Source: Afipia sp. GAS231
Lineage (GTDB): Bacteria; Pseudomonadota; Alphaproteobacteria; Rhizobiales; Xanthobacteraceae
Direction: 5' to 3'
Assembly (NCBI RefSeq): GCF_900103365.1
Contig: NZ_LT629703.1
Span: 6,806,501-6,870,500 of the forward strand
DNA length: 64,000 nt
The number at the start of each line of letters is the position of its first letter. The first letter of the stretch is position 1. Of the stretch, positions 53,417 through 62,222 are shown one piece after another. Under the pieces are notes generated by a model that was not told where the DNA came from, did not search any database, and saw only the letters and a program-made list of their open reading frames with translations. A program made the translations under genes and the position numbers.

Positions 53417-54338
53417 TCTTCCTGCGACCCAGAAGCCGGTCGATCTCAAGGCCATCCTGTCGACGCCGTCGCGGATCGATAACAGCGAGGGCATGAGCTA
53501 TCTGCAGTCGCTGCCGCGCCGGCTGGTAACACTCTATCTGCCGCTGTCGATCATCGTGTTCGTCCTGCTGTTCCCGTTCTACTGGATGGGACTGACGGCG
53601 ATCAAACCGGACGAGCAGTTGATCGATCTCGAAACGTTCAGCCCGTTCTGGACCTGGAATCCGACGTTCAAGCACATCCACAAGCTGCTGTTCGAGAGCT
53701 ACTATCCGCACTGGCTCTGGAACACGATGTACGTCGCGGTCTGCGCCACCATCCTGTCGATCGCAGCCTCCGTGCTGGCCGCCTATGCGATTGTTCGGCT
53801 GCGCTACAAGGGCGCGCAGTGGGTCGGCGGTCTGATCTTCCTGTCCTATCTGGTGCCGCCCTCGATCCTGTTCATTCCGCTGGCCACCGTCGTGTTCCAG
53901 TACGGCCTGTTCGACTCGCCGATGGCCTTGATCCTCACCTATCCGACCATCCTGATTCCGTTCTCGACCTGGCTGTTGATGGGCTACTTCAAGACCATCC
54001 CGTTCGAGCTGGAGGAATGCGCGCTGATCGACGGCGCCAGCCGCTGGCAGATCCTGATCAAGATCGTGCTGCCGCTGGCGATCCCGGGCCTGATCTCGGC
54101 CTTCATCTTCTGCTTCACGCTGTGCTGGAACGAGTTCATCTATGCGCTGACGTTCCTGCAATCGACCTCGAACAAGACGGTGCCGGTCGCGATCGTCAAC
54201 GAGTTCGTCGACGGCGACGTCTATCGCTGGGGTTCGCTGATGGCCGGCGCGCTGGCCGGTTCGCTGCCGCTGGTTATCCTTTACGCCTTCTTCGTTGAGC
54301 ATTATGTGTCGGCGATGACGGGAGCCGTGAAGGAGTGA
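53409..54338 (+). CDS. Sugar ABC transporter permease (MalG/UgpE type)
   Basis: A 309-residue permease with six helices and the EAA loop LEECALIDGASRWQILIKIVLPLA (about residues 202-225). ATG 53409 has AGGG upstream; GTG 53400 would add three residues. It is the partner of the preceding permease. CWNEFIYALTFLQS and a short C-terminus fit the MalG group. Confidence 0.92.
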   Translation: MTDLPATQKPVDLKAILSTPSRIDNSEGMSYLQSLPRRLVTLYLPLSIIVFVLLFPFYWMGLTAIKPDEQLIDLETFSPFWTWNPTFKHIHKLLFESYYPHWLWNTMYVAVCATILSIAASVLAAYAIVRLRYKGAQWVGGLIFLSYLVPPSILFIPLATVVFQYGLFDSPMALILTYPTILIPFSTWLLMGYFKTIPFELEECALIDGASRWQILIKIVLPLAIPGLISAFIFCFTLCWNEFIYALTFLQSTSNKTVPVAIVNEFVDGDVYRWGSLMAGALAGSLPLVILYAFFVEHYVSAMTGAVKE

Positions 54339-54395
54339 GCGCCTGGGCCCAGGTCTAACCAAGTCTAATAAGAACGTTCAAAAAGGAGACGGGTC

Positions 54396-55382
54396 TTGCA
54401 CATTCTGATTCTGGGCGCCGCCGGCATGGTTGGTCGCAAACTGACCGAACGGCTGCTGCGCGACGGGCGCTTGGGCAAGCACGACATCTCCCGCATGACC
54501 CTGCAGGACGTGGTGGCGCCGACCAAGCCCGCCAATGCGTCGATTCCGATCACGGTGGTGGCTTCCGACTTTGCCGATGCCGGTGCGGCGGCGCCGCTGA
54601 TCGCCCACCGGCCTGACGTGATCTTCCATCTCGCCGCGATCGTCTCGGGCGAAGCCGAAGCCGAATTCGACAAGGGCTACCGGATCAATCTCGACGGCAC
54701 GCGATATCTGATCGATGCCATCCGCGCCGTTGGCGGCGGCTACAAGCCCCGGCTGGTGTTTACGTCCTCGATCGCGGTGTTCGGCGCACCGTTCCCGGAA
54801 AAGATCGGCGACGAGTTCTTCCATACGCCGCTGACGAGCTATGGCACGCAGAAGTCGATCTGCGAGCTGCTGATCAACGATTATACCCGCAAGCGCCTGC
54901 TCGACGGCATCAGCATCCGCCTGCCGACGATCTGCGTGCGGCCGGGCAAACCGAACAAGGCGGCGTCGGGCTTCTTCTCCAACATCATGCGCGAGCCGCT
55001 GGCCGGCGAGGAGGCGGTGCTGCCGGTCTCCGACGACGTACGGCACTGGCACGCCTCGCCGAAATCGGCGGTCGGCTTTCTGGTTCACGCCGGCACCATG
55101 GACCTCGACACCATGGGCGCGCGGCGCAATCTCAGCATGCCCGGGATGTCGGTGACCGTCGGCGAGCAGATCGCAGCCCTTGATCGCGTCGCCGGCAAGA
55201 ACGTCACCGCGCGCATCAAGCGGGTGCCGGATCCGACCATCATCGGTATCGTCGGCGGCTGGCCGCGCGATTTCGTCACCGACCGCGCGCTCAAGCTCGG
55301 CTTCACCACGGCCGAAAAGACCTTCGACGACATCATCCGGATTCACATCGAGGATGAACTCGGCGGCAAGTTCGCGGCCTGA
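54396..55382 (+). CDS. DenD-like NAD-dependent dehydrogenase/epimerase
   Basis: A 328-residue extended SDR related to D-erythronate dehydrogenase. The TTG start at 54396 follows AAGGAGA. Features: LILGAAGMVGRKLTERLL (cofactor site), DVIFHLAAIVSGEAEAEFDKGY, VFTSSIAVFG and SYGTQKSICELL with catalytic Tyr and Lys, then IRLPTICVRPGKPNKAASGFFSN. In known D-erythronate clusters DenD acts with a DUF1537 kinase and a class II aldolase-like partner, which are absent here. So its substrate is probably the sugar acid or keto acid of this pathway, not erythronate. Same transcript as the transporter genes. Confidence 0.85.
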   Translation: MHILILGAAGMVGRKLTERLLRDGRLGKHDISRMTLQDVVAPTKPANASIPITVVASDFADAGAAAPLIAHRPDVIFHLAAIVSGEAEAEFDKGYRINLDGTRYLIDAIRAVGGGYKPRLVFTSSIAVFGAPFPEKIGDEFFHTPLTSYGTQKSICELLINDYTRKRLLDGISIRLPTICVRPGKPNKAASGFFSNIMREPLAGEEAVLPVSDDVRHWHASPKSAVGFLVHAGTMDLDTMGARRNLSMPGMSVTVGEQIAALDRVAGKNVTARIKRVPDPTIIGIVGGWPRDFVTDRALKLGFTTAEKTFDDIIRIHIEDELGGKFAA

Positions 55383-55415
55383 GGTGACGTCACGCTCGTT
55401 TTCGCGGATGCAGTC

Positions 55416-56351
55416 ATGACCAAAGTTGCATGCATCGGCGAATGCATGATCGAGTTGAAACAGGCCGGCAGCGGCCTGTTTTCGCGCGGTTATGGCGGCG
55501 ACACGCTCAATACCGCCGTCTATCTGGCCCGGCTTGGCGCCGGCGTCGACTACATCACTGCGCTCGGCGACGATCCGCTCAGCGACGAGATGATCACCGG
55601 CTGGGCAGCGGAAGGCGTCGGCACCGGACAGGTGTTGCGGCTGCGCGGCAAGCTGCCGGGCCTCTATCTGATCGAGACCGATGCGAGCGGCGAGCGGCGG
55701 TTCTTCCACTGGCGCGACAGCGCCGCGGCGCGCAGCCTGATGGATTTGCCGGAGACCGATGCGATCCTGAATTCGCTGGCGAGCTATGACGTCGTCTATC
55801 TCTCGGCGATCACGCTGTCGCTGTACGGCGACAAGGGGCGTGAGCGGCTGTTTACGGCGCTGAAACGCGCGCGCGAGAGCGGGGCGCGTTTTGCCTTCGA
55901 TACCAATTTCCGCGCCCGCGGCTGGCCCGATCTCGACGTCGCGCGCCGCGTCTTTCAGCGTGCTTTTGAGATCGCCGACATCGTGCTGGCCTCGACCGAG
56001 GATCTGCTGCCGCTCTATCCCGGCGAAAGCCATGAAGCGCTGCTGGCGCGCATTCCCGGCGGCGAGGTGGTGCTGAAGCTGTCCGAACCCGCCAGCATCC
56101 TGCGGATTGCGGTGACTTCGTACCGGATCAAGGCCGAGCCCGTCGCAGCGCCCGTGGTCGATACCACGGCGGCGGGTGATAGCTTTGCCGCGGCGTATGT
56201 GGCTGCGCGGCTGGCCGGAGCCGAGCCGATGGAGGCCGCACGCGCCGGCCACCATCTGGCTGGTGTTGTGGTATGCCATCCCGGCGCCATCATCCCGAAA
56301 GCGGCGATGCCGGCAAAATTGATTTCAGGATTCACCAGGGCTTCCCCATGA
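55416..56351 (+). CDS. kdgK: 2-keto-3-deoxygluconate kinase
   Basis: A 311-residue PfkB-family kinase that phosphorylates 2-keto-3-deoxygluconate to KDPG. KVACIGECMIELKQAG at the N-terminus, GGDTLNTAVYLARLG, and the catalytic signature DTTAAGDSFAAAYVAARL near residues 249-266 with Asp255 as base. DTNFRARGWPD is the KdgK-type motif. It lies 34 bp after the DenD-like gene and overlaps the aldolase gene by four bases. Confidence 0.9.
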   Translation: MTKVACIGECMIELKQAGSGLFSRGYGGDTLNTAVYLARLGAGVDYITALGDDPLSDEMITGWAAEGVGTGQVLRLRGKLPGLYLIETDASGERRFFHWRDSAAARSLMDLPETDAILNSLASYDVVYLSAITLSLYGDKGRERLFTALKRARESGARFAFDTNFRARGWPDLDVARRVFQRAFEIADIVLASTEDLLPLYPGESHEALLARIPGGEVVLKLSEPASILRIAVTSYRIKAEPVAAPVVDTTAAGDSFAAAYVAARLAGAEPMEAARAGHHLAGVVVCHPGAIIPKAAMPAKLISGFTRASP

Positions 56352-56998
56352 CCGCAGCATCCAGGCAGCAAAAACTCGCCGACCTCTTCAAGGCGGCGAC
56401 CGTGATCCCGGTGCTCACCATCGAGCGGCGGGAAGACGCGGTGCCGCTGGCCAAGGCGCTGGTCGCCGGCGGCGTCCGCGTCCTCGAAGTCACCTTGCGA
56501 ACGCCGGTCGCGATCGAGGCGGCCAAGGCCATGATTGCGGAGGTGCCGGACGCCATCGTCGGTATCGGCACCATCCTCAACGCCGACGATCTCGCGCGGG
56601 CGAAAGCGCTCGGCGCCGTCTTCGGCATCAGCCCGGGCGGTACGCCGGAGCTGTTGAGGGCCGCGGCCGGAGAAGACCTGCCGTTCGCGCCGGGGATCGC
56701 GACCGCGTCCGAACTGATGCAGGCGCTGGCGCACGGCTTTGACATCGTCAAATTCTTCCCGGCCGAGCAGTCCGGCGGTATCAAGGCACTGCGGGCGCTG
56801 GCAGGGCCGTTTCCGAACATCCGGGTCTGCCCGACCGGCGGCATCGGCGAGGCCAATGCGGCGGCCTGGCTGGCCGAGCCGAATGTGCTGGCGGTCGGCG
56901 GTTCCTGGCTGTGCCCGCCGGCGGATATCCGCGCCGGCAACTGGGCCGGCATTTCAGCCATGTGCGCGCGGGCCATGAAATTGCTGAAACCGGCGTAG
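56348..56998 (+). CDS. eda: KDPG aldolase (2-keto-3-deoxy-6-phosphogluconate aldolase)
   Basis: A 216-residue class I aldolase splitting KDPG to pyruvate and glyceraldehyde 3-phosphate. ATG 56348 overlaps the kinase stop (ATGA). Active-site residues are visible: Glu and Arg in LEVTLRTPVA, the Schiff-base Lys in DIVKFFPAEQSGG and the phosphate-binding CPTGGI. It could also accept KDPGal. Last gene of the plus-strand set. Confidence 0.93.
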   Translation: MTAASRQQKLADLFKAATVIPVLTIERREDAVPLAKALVAGGVRVLEVTLRTPVAIEAAKAMIAEVPDAIVGIGTILNADDLARAKALGAVFGISPGGTPELLRAAAGEDLPFAPGIATASELMQALAHGFDIVKFFPAEQSGGIKALRALAGPFPNIRVCPTGGIGEANAAAWLAEPNVLAVGGSWLCPPADIRAGNWAGISAMCARAMKLLKPA

Positions 56999-57030
56999 CG
57001 CGTGCGCGGATGTAGCCCGGTGCGACGAGC

Positions 57031-59097
57031 TTAAGGTTTTCGATCACGAATACAGGCCTTCAAATCGTCGGTGGTGGCTTGGTCCTTTTTTGGACTGGGC
57101 ATACCGCAGGCTTGCAGAAGGTAGGCATCCACGCGCGGCGTCGAACCAACCCCGTTCTGGAGATAGGAGAGCAGGTCAGCGTACATAGCGAGGCCGTAGT
57201 CGTATTGCAGATATTGCGAACTGCGATGCGCCCGGCGTGACCGAAGCCGCAGGATGTCCGAGTCGTCATAACCGTAATTCCGGACGATTCCCTCGGCGAA
57301 CGCGATCGTGTCTGGTTCGTCGCTCGCGCAACTTTCACGCAGGAAGATTTTCAAAGTCGCATCGGTGGTGGCGGTGAAGCGAACATTGTCGATCTCTGTT
57401 TTCAACCTTGCGACCGGCAGAAGCGCGGCCTGTTCGGCCATCGCTTCCTCGATGAAGATCGGCCAAACCTGACGTTCGATGGACGTGGCGGCTCCGTCCC
57501 AGGCGGCTCCTTCCACGGCGGCGTGTGAGTTTTGATCGATCGCATGCTTTATCTCGTGCATGATGGTCGACGTGAGGCTGGCGAGATTCCAGGCGGTCCC
57601 GAGCGAAAGATTGACCCGGCCGGTGACGGTAAATTGGCTGTCCCCCGTCGGCTGGATAACCGGTTCGGCCGGAATAAGCGCGGCGATGTCGACACGATAG
57701 CCACCGTATTCGCGCTTGATGAAACCGCGTATCTTGTTCCACATATCGAGGAGTTGCGCCTTGTCAGCGTCCCTTACCGTTTGGCCGGGGGAATAGCCGC
57801 CGCCGACGGTAGGTTGCCTTGCAATCGTATCGTTGACCTTTTTTGACGCCGCAGTCGTCCCTGTGACCTCATCCAGGGTGGCAAGCAGCGTATCCATCAT
57901 CTTTGCGGGCCGCGTTTCACGCCGCAGCTTGTCGGCGACCTGTGCCCGTTGCGCAGCGGTCAGATCGGCGGAGCCGTCGGGGAACAGCCGTTCCAGAGTG
58001 AGGATCCCGACTTGCCGCGTGGTCACGAGCCGTTGTGCGATGCTGCCCTCAAACAGTTTTGCGTAGGACTGCATGGTTTCTGAACCATCAGCGTTCGAAA
58101 TTTGGCCCGCCGTGAATGCATCCCAATAGGCGGCGCGCTGGACAGGTGAGAAGATCGTGCAGCGTTTGCTTTTCTCGGGCAGGACCAGCGTGCGTGTCCT
58201 ATAGAGGCTGCCCAGTTTGAGAACGTTGGTGGTCAGAGCATCCGACATTCCCTGCTTGGCAAGCCACGTCCGGTTGAATTCGCTTTCGTAGTCAAACTCG
58301 AACGCGTCCAGCGTGCCGACATTCACCTCCCTGAATTCGGTGAACATCGACGCGTTATGCGCTTCAAGGAAAGCCGTGTCGCTCGGGAACGGGCGAAGCT
58401 CGGCTGGAAGGGCATACAGGCTGCTATAGCCGATCTCGCCGCTTAGCCCGACAGCGGGCTTGTCAAAATACTTTCCGGCCCTCGTGGTGAAATAGGATTT
58501 GGCGCGCAGTTTCGTTTCCAGCGAAGTGAGGTTCTGGTCCGGAATTTTCCGCAAGCCATCCTCTGTCTGTTGCGACCACACGGTCATGGACTTGAAGTGC
58601 TCGTGATCGGTGATCTGCAATTCCTTCACCGGCATGCCATCCCATGCTTTGAATTCGGGATGATTTTGCAGCATGAATCCACGATCATCGGTGATCGTCA
58701 CATAAAGCCGGATCAGCATGCGCTTGAGATCGGCATTCGTGACGTCACGCGACATCGCGAACCCGACCGGCAGTTCCGAAGCAAAGGTGATGCTGAGGAC
58801 GCGGTCGATATTCTCGGTCATCGCCGGCGTCGGCGCGGAGAACAGGATATCTGCTTTCTGCTGCAGTCTCGATAGTCCCCAGGACTGGCGATCCACGGAA
58901 AGAATTGCGGATGCGCGCTTCTGAAAATTCGCCTGCAAATCTGGGGGGAGGTCTTGCCAGTTGGCGTTCTCGGGTACGAGCGAAAGCAATTGCTCGATCG
59001 TGGGAATATCATTGGCCAGGTCCTCGCTGCGAATGCCGGAAGCTGAACAAGCAACAACGACCAGCGCTCCAGCCAATGCCAAGAAACGTGCGTGCAT
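57031..59097 (-). CDS. Predicted zinc-metalloprotease lipoprotein, family not recognised
   Basis: A 688-residue protein starting at ATG 59097 (GGGGA ten bases upstream). Residues 1-17 form a lipoprotein signal with lipobox VVAC (Cys17), so the mature protein is lipid-anchored. Residues about 25-500 show no family I know; they are soluble, with many Trp, Phe and Tyr. STIMHEIKHAID contains HExxH (His514, Glu515, His518) and a possible third ligand in IEEAMAEQ some 35 residues later, the gluzincin spacing. Three Cys near the C-terminus may form disulfides. It stands alone, with 33 bp to the converging aldolase gene. No protease inhibitor or processing partner is nearby. Predicted function is peptidase; this is inference from the motif. 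Confidence 0.75.
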   Translation of the reverse strand: MHARFLALAGALVVVACSASGIRSEDLANDIPTIEQLLSLVPENANWQDLPPDLQANFQKRASAILSVDRQSWGLSRLQQKADILFSAPTPAMTENIDRVLSITFASELPVGFAMSRDVTNADLKRMLIRLYVTITDDRGFMLQNHPEFKAWDGMPVKELQITDHEHFKSMTVWSQQTEDGLRKIPDQNLTSLETKLRAKSYFTTRAGKYFDKPAVGLSGEIGYSSLYALPAELRPFPSDTAFLEAHNASMFTEFREVNVGTLDAFEFDYESEFNRTWLAKQGMSDALTTNVLKLGSLYRTRTLVLPEKSKRCTIFSPVQRAAYWDAFTAGQISNADGSETMQSYAKLFEGSIAQRLVTTRQVGILTLERLFPDGSADLTAAQRAQVADKLRRETRPAKMMDTLLATLDEVTGTTAASKKVNDTIARQPTVGGGYSPGQTVRDADKAQLLDMWNKIRGFIKREYGGYRVDIAALIPAEPVIQPTGDSQFTVTGRVNLSLGTAWNLASLTSTIMHEIKHAIDQNSHAAVEGAAWDGAATSIERQVWPIFIEEAMAEQAALLPVARLKTEIDNVRFTATTDATLKIFLRESCASDEPDTIAFAEGIVRNYGYDDSDILRLRSRRAHRSSQYLQYDYGLAMYADLLSYLQNGVGSTPRVDAYLLQACGMPSPKKDQATTDDLKACIRDRKP

Positions 59098-59444
59098 GTC
59101 GGTCCCCAAAAACCTGTGACGAGGACGTTGACGTGATCCGGGCGACGGCCCGAAATTGGCGTGATTTGGTCCGCGCCTCAAAACGATGAAACGAAAGAAC
59201 GTCTGAGCGAACAATTGCGACGTGGTCGATCAAATCCTTAGTGGAACAATCATAAGTAGAATATTTGCGCGGGCAAGCATTCGGCTGCTTGCTGTCAGTG
59301 GGTCTCGAGTCCCGCCGGCTGCGAATATAGGATAAACGGCCCGACCGGCATAACCGCCATGTGTGAGTGGGCTGTGAAATCGGCGTGAATTCCGCCCGCC
59401 GATAGGCTACAAAGCCGATCGAAACCAGATCAGGGAGAACGATC
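59098..59444. other. Divergent intergenic region, no gene seen
   Basis: About 350 bp between the lipoprotein and thiolase genes, which read outward. Its middle (59180-59270) is more AT-rich and probably holds both promoters. I found no convincing palindrome or small gene. Confidence 0.5.
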
Positions 59445-60614
59445 ATGACGGCCAGCATCGTGGGATGGGCGCATACGCCATTCGGCAAGTTCGACGCGGA
59501 AACCGTTGAAAGCCTGGTGGTGAAGGTTGCGACCGAAGCACTGGCGGACGCCGGCATCTCCGCAGGCGATGTCGACGAAATCGTGCTCGGGCATTTCAAC
59601 GCCGGCTTCTCGCCGCAGGATTTTACCGCCTCGCTGGTATTGCAGGCCGATCCGGCCCTGCGCTTCAAGCCGACGACGCGGGTCGAGAATGCCTGCGCCA
59701 CCGGTTCGGCCGCGGTGCATCAGGGCATCCGGGCGATCGCGGCCGGTGCCGCCAAGATCGTGCTGGTGGTCGGCGTCGAACAGATGACACGGACGCCGGC
59801 AGCCGAGATCGGCCGCAACCTGTTGAAGGCGTCCTATCTGCCTGAAGACGGCGACACCGTCGGCGGTTTTGCTGGCGTGTTCGGCAAGATCGCGCAGAAC
59901 TATTTCCAGAAATACGGCGACCAGTCGGATGCGCTGGCGATGATTGCAGCCAAGAACCACAAGAACGGCGTCGCCAACCCCTATGCGCAGATGCGCAAGG
60001 ATTTCGGCTACGAGTTCTGCCGCACCGAAAGCGAGAAGAACCCGTTCGTTGCCGGTCCCTTGAAGCGCACCGATTGCTCGCTGGTGTCGGACGGCGCGGC
60101 GGCGCTGGTGCTGACGGATTCGGAGACCGCCAAGACGATGGGCAAGGCGGTGAACGTCCGCGCCACCGCGCATGCGCAGGATTTCCTGCCGATGTCGAAG
60201 CGCGACATCCTGCAGTTCGAAGGCTGCACGGTGGCCTGGCAGCGGGCGCTGGCGCAGGCCGGAGTGACGCTGTCCGATCTCTCCTTCGTCGAAACCCACG
60301 ACTGCTTCACCGTCGCCGAACTGATCGAATATGAAGCGATGGGCCTGACGCCGCGCGGGCAGGGCGCACGCGCCATCAAGGAAGGCTGGACCCAGAAGGA
60401 CGGCAAGCTGCCGGTCAATCCGTCCGGCGGGTTGAAGGCCAAGGGTCATCCGATCGGCGCCACCGGCGTCTCCATGCACGTGATGAGCGCGATGCAGCTC
60501 GTCGGCCAGGCGCCCGAGGGCATGCAGCTCAAGAACGCCAAACTCGCCGGCATCTTCAACATGGGCGGCGCCGCGGTAGCGAATTACGTCTCGGTGTTGG
60601 AACCGGCGAAGTAA
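59445..60614 (+). CDS. Thiolase, SCP-x/acetyl-CoA acetyltransferase type
   Basis: A 389-residue thiolase-fold enzyme. Nucleophile Cys84 is in RVENACATGSAA; the second-half motifs ETHDCFTVAE and GGLKAKGHPIGATG supply the His and the oxyanion site. The ETHDCFT form, in place of NEAFA, places it in the SCP-x-like group that cleaves branched or sterol-like 3-ketoacyl-CoAs. It opens a cluster with a CoA transferase and an acyl-CoA dehydrogenase, so it likely performs the last step of an acyl-CoA degradation. Confidence 0.9.
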   Translation: MTASIVGWAHTPFGKFDAETVESLVVKVATEALADAGISAGDVDEIVLGHFNAGFSPQDFTASLVLQADPALRFKPTTRVENACATGSAAVHQGIRAIAAGAAKIVLVVGVEQMTRTPAAEIGRNLLKASYLPEDGDTVGGFAGVFGKIAQNYFQKYGDQSDALAMIAAKNHKNGVANPYAQMRKDFGYEFCRTESEKNPFVAGPLKRTDCSLVSDGAAALVLTDSETAKTMGKAVNVRATAHAQDFLPMSKRDILQFEGCTVAWQRALAQAGVTLSDLSFVETHDCFTVAELIEYEAMGLTPRGQGARAIKEGWTQKDGKLPVNPSGGLKAKGHPIGATGVSMHVMSAMQLVGQAPEGMQLKNAKLAGIFNMGGAAVANYVSVLEPAK

Positions 60615-60629
60615 CCGGGGGTTGGATAG

Positions 60630-60660
60630 GGTGGCGACGGCACGCTTGCGCCGTGCCACC
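60630..60660. repeat. Hairpin repeat after the thiolase gene
   Basis: GGTGGC and GCCACC close a stem continued by ACGGC/GCCGT around an eight-base loop. It lies 15 bp after the thiolase stop with no T-run; the GC-rich form resembles intergenic repeats rather than a terminator. Confidence 0.4.
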
Positions 60661-60692
60661 GTATGGTCCGGCAAGTTCCTGGAGGACGCTTC

Positions 60693-60890
60693 ATGAGCAA
60701 CGAAAGCTCGCTGTCATTGCCCGAACTCAACGACCGGATTGCCATCCTTCAGGGCAACATCAGGCAGCTTGTCGAACAGGGCGCCGGGGCCTCCGGTGAA
60801 CGAAACGAAGAGCGTGTCGCTGACCGCCTCAGCGCGCAGAATGAAGAACTCGAGCGGCTGATCAAAGAGCGCGATAGCAGGTCGAAGTAG
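60693..60890 (+). CDS. Small coiled-coil protein of unknown function
   Basis: A 65-residue acidic protein beginning at ATG 60693, eight bases after an ideal GGAGGA. Two helical stretches (LPELNDRIAILQGNIRQLV and RLSAQNEELERLIKERD) show heptad-like spacing, joined by a Gly/Ala-rich turn, similar in plan to SlyX but without clear homology. No signal or membrane segment. The strong ribosome-binding site supports a real gene. It sits between the thiolase and CoA-transferase genes. Confidence 0.7.
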   Translation: MSNESSLSLPELNDRIAILQGNIRQLVEQGAGASGERNEERVADRLSAQNEELERLIKERDSRSK

Positions 60891-61009
60891 TCGTTGGCGT
60901 CCCGGCGAAGACCGGACGACGGCCCGACGCATACGCCTGATGCCCTTGATCTTCCCGAAAACCTCCCGTTACTAGACCGGAACGACAACATCCGGGAGCT
61001 AAAACGGCC

Positions 61010-62212
61010 ATGGGACCGCTAAGGGGCGTCAAGGTCATCGACATGACGACCGTGCTGATGGGGCCCTATGCCACCCAGATGCTCGGCGATTACGGCGCCG
61101 ACGTCGTCAAGGTGGAATCGCTCGATGGCGACGTGACGCGGCAGATCGGGCCGACCCGCCATCCCGGCATGGGACCGGTGTTCCTCAACACCAACCGCAG
61201 CAAGCGCTCGATCTGCCTCGATCTGAAAAAGCCGGCCGGGCGCGACGCCGTGCTGCGGCTGATCGAGACCGCCGACGTGCTGGTCTACAATGTGCGCCCG
61301 CAAGCGATGGCGCGGCTGCAACTCGGCTACGACGTGGTGTCTGATATCAATCCGCGGCTGATCTATGCCGGCGTGTTCGGTTTCGGCCAGGACGGGCCCT
61401 ATGCCGCAAAACCCGCTTACGACGACCTGATCCAGGGCGCCACCGCGCTGCCGGCGCTGATGGCGCAGACTTCCGATGGCGTGCCGCGCTATGTTCCAAA
61501 CGCTTTGGTCGACCGCATCGTCGGCCTCACCGCGGTTGGCGCGATCTGCGCCAGTCTGGTCGATCGTAACAGCACCGGGCGCGGCCAGCGGGTCGACATC
61601 CCGATGTTCGAAACCATGGCCGGTTTCGTGATGGGCGACCACATGGGCGGGCTGACCTATGAGCCGCCGCTCGACAAGGGCGGCTATGCGCGGCATCTGT
61701 CGCCGGACCGGCGGCCCTACAAGACCTCCGACGGCTACATCTGCGTGATCGTCTACAACGACAAGCAGTGGCAGAATTTCTTCGCTGCGACGGGCCGCGA
61801 AGACCTGCGCACCAATCCGAAATTTGCGACCTTTGCCGGCCGCGCCGTCAATATCGATGTCGTCTATGCCGAACTGGCGCGCATTCTGGAAACCAAGACC
61901 ACGGCCGAATGGAGCGACATCCTCGAGAAGGCGGATGTACCTGTCATGCCGATGCACGATCTCGAAAGCCTGCTGCAAGATCCGCACATCGTCGCCACCG
62001 ATTTCTTTCCCGTGATCGATCATCCGACCGAGGGGCGCATTCGCAACATGAGGCCTTCGGCGAGGTTTTCGGAAACGCCGGTGGAAACAAACAGGCTGGC
62101 GCCGCGCCTCAGCGAGAACAGCGCAGAAATCCTTGGGGAAGCCGGCTTCACGCCTGAGGAAATCGCGGCACTGGTTCGTGACGGCGTGACCAAAGCGATA
62201 CCTAACACATAG
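61010..62212 (+). CDS. Family III CoA transferase (CaiB/BaiF)
   Basis: A 400-residue CoA transferase that moves CoA between carboxylic acids. N-terminal LRGVKVIDMTTVLMGPYATQMLGDYGADVVKVE is the family opening (first 35 residues), NRSKRSICLDLKKPAGRD follows, and the catalytic Asp lies in NALVDRIVGLTAVGAI near residue 169. Start ATG 61010. The next gene is an acyl-CoA dehydrogenase 10 bp away, so it probably activates the substrate that the dehydrogenase then oxidises. Confidence 0.9.
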   Translation: MGPLRGVKVIDMTTVLMGPYATQMLGDYGADVVKVESLDGDVTRQIGPTRHPGMGPVFLNTNRSKRSICLDLKKPAGRDAVLRLIETADVLVYNVRPQAMARLQLGYDVVSDINPRLIYAGVFGFGQDGPYAAKPAYDDLIQGATALPALMAQTSDGVPRYVPNALVDRIVGLTAVGAICASLVDRNSTGRGQRVDIPMFETMAGFVMGDHMGGLTYEPPLDKGGYARHLSPDRRPYKTSDGYICVIVYNDKQWQNFFAATGREDLRTNPKFATFAGRAVNIDVVYAELARILETKTTAEWSDILEKADVPVMPMHDLESLLQDPHIVATDFFPVIDHPTEGRIRNMRPSARFSETPVETNRLAPRLSENSAEILGEAGFTPEEIAALVRDGVTKAIPNT

Positions 62213-62222
62213 GACGGATCAG

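Noticed and set aside
54378..56279. 633-codon minus-strand frame opposite the DenD-like and kdgK genes
   Set aside because: It spans two well-supported genes and the gap between them, which marks it as a shadow.
60693..60890. Small coiled-coil protein as SlyX
   Set aside because: Length and helix plan are similar, but I do not see the SlyX sequence pattern, so no name was given.
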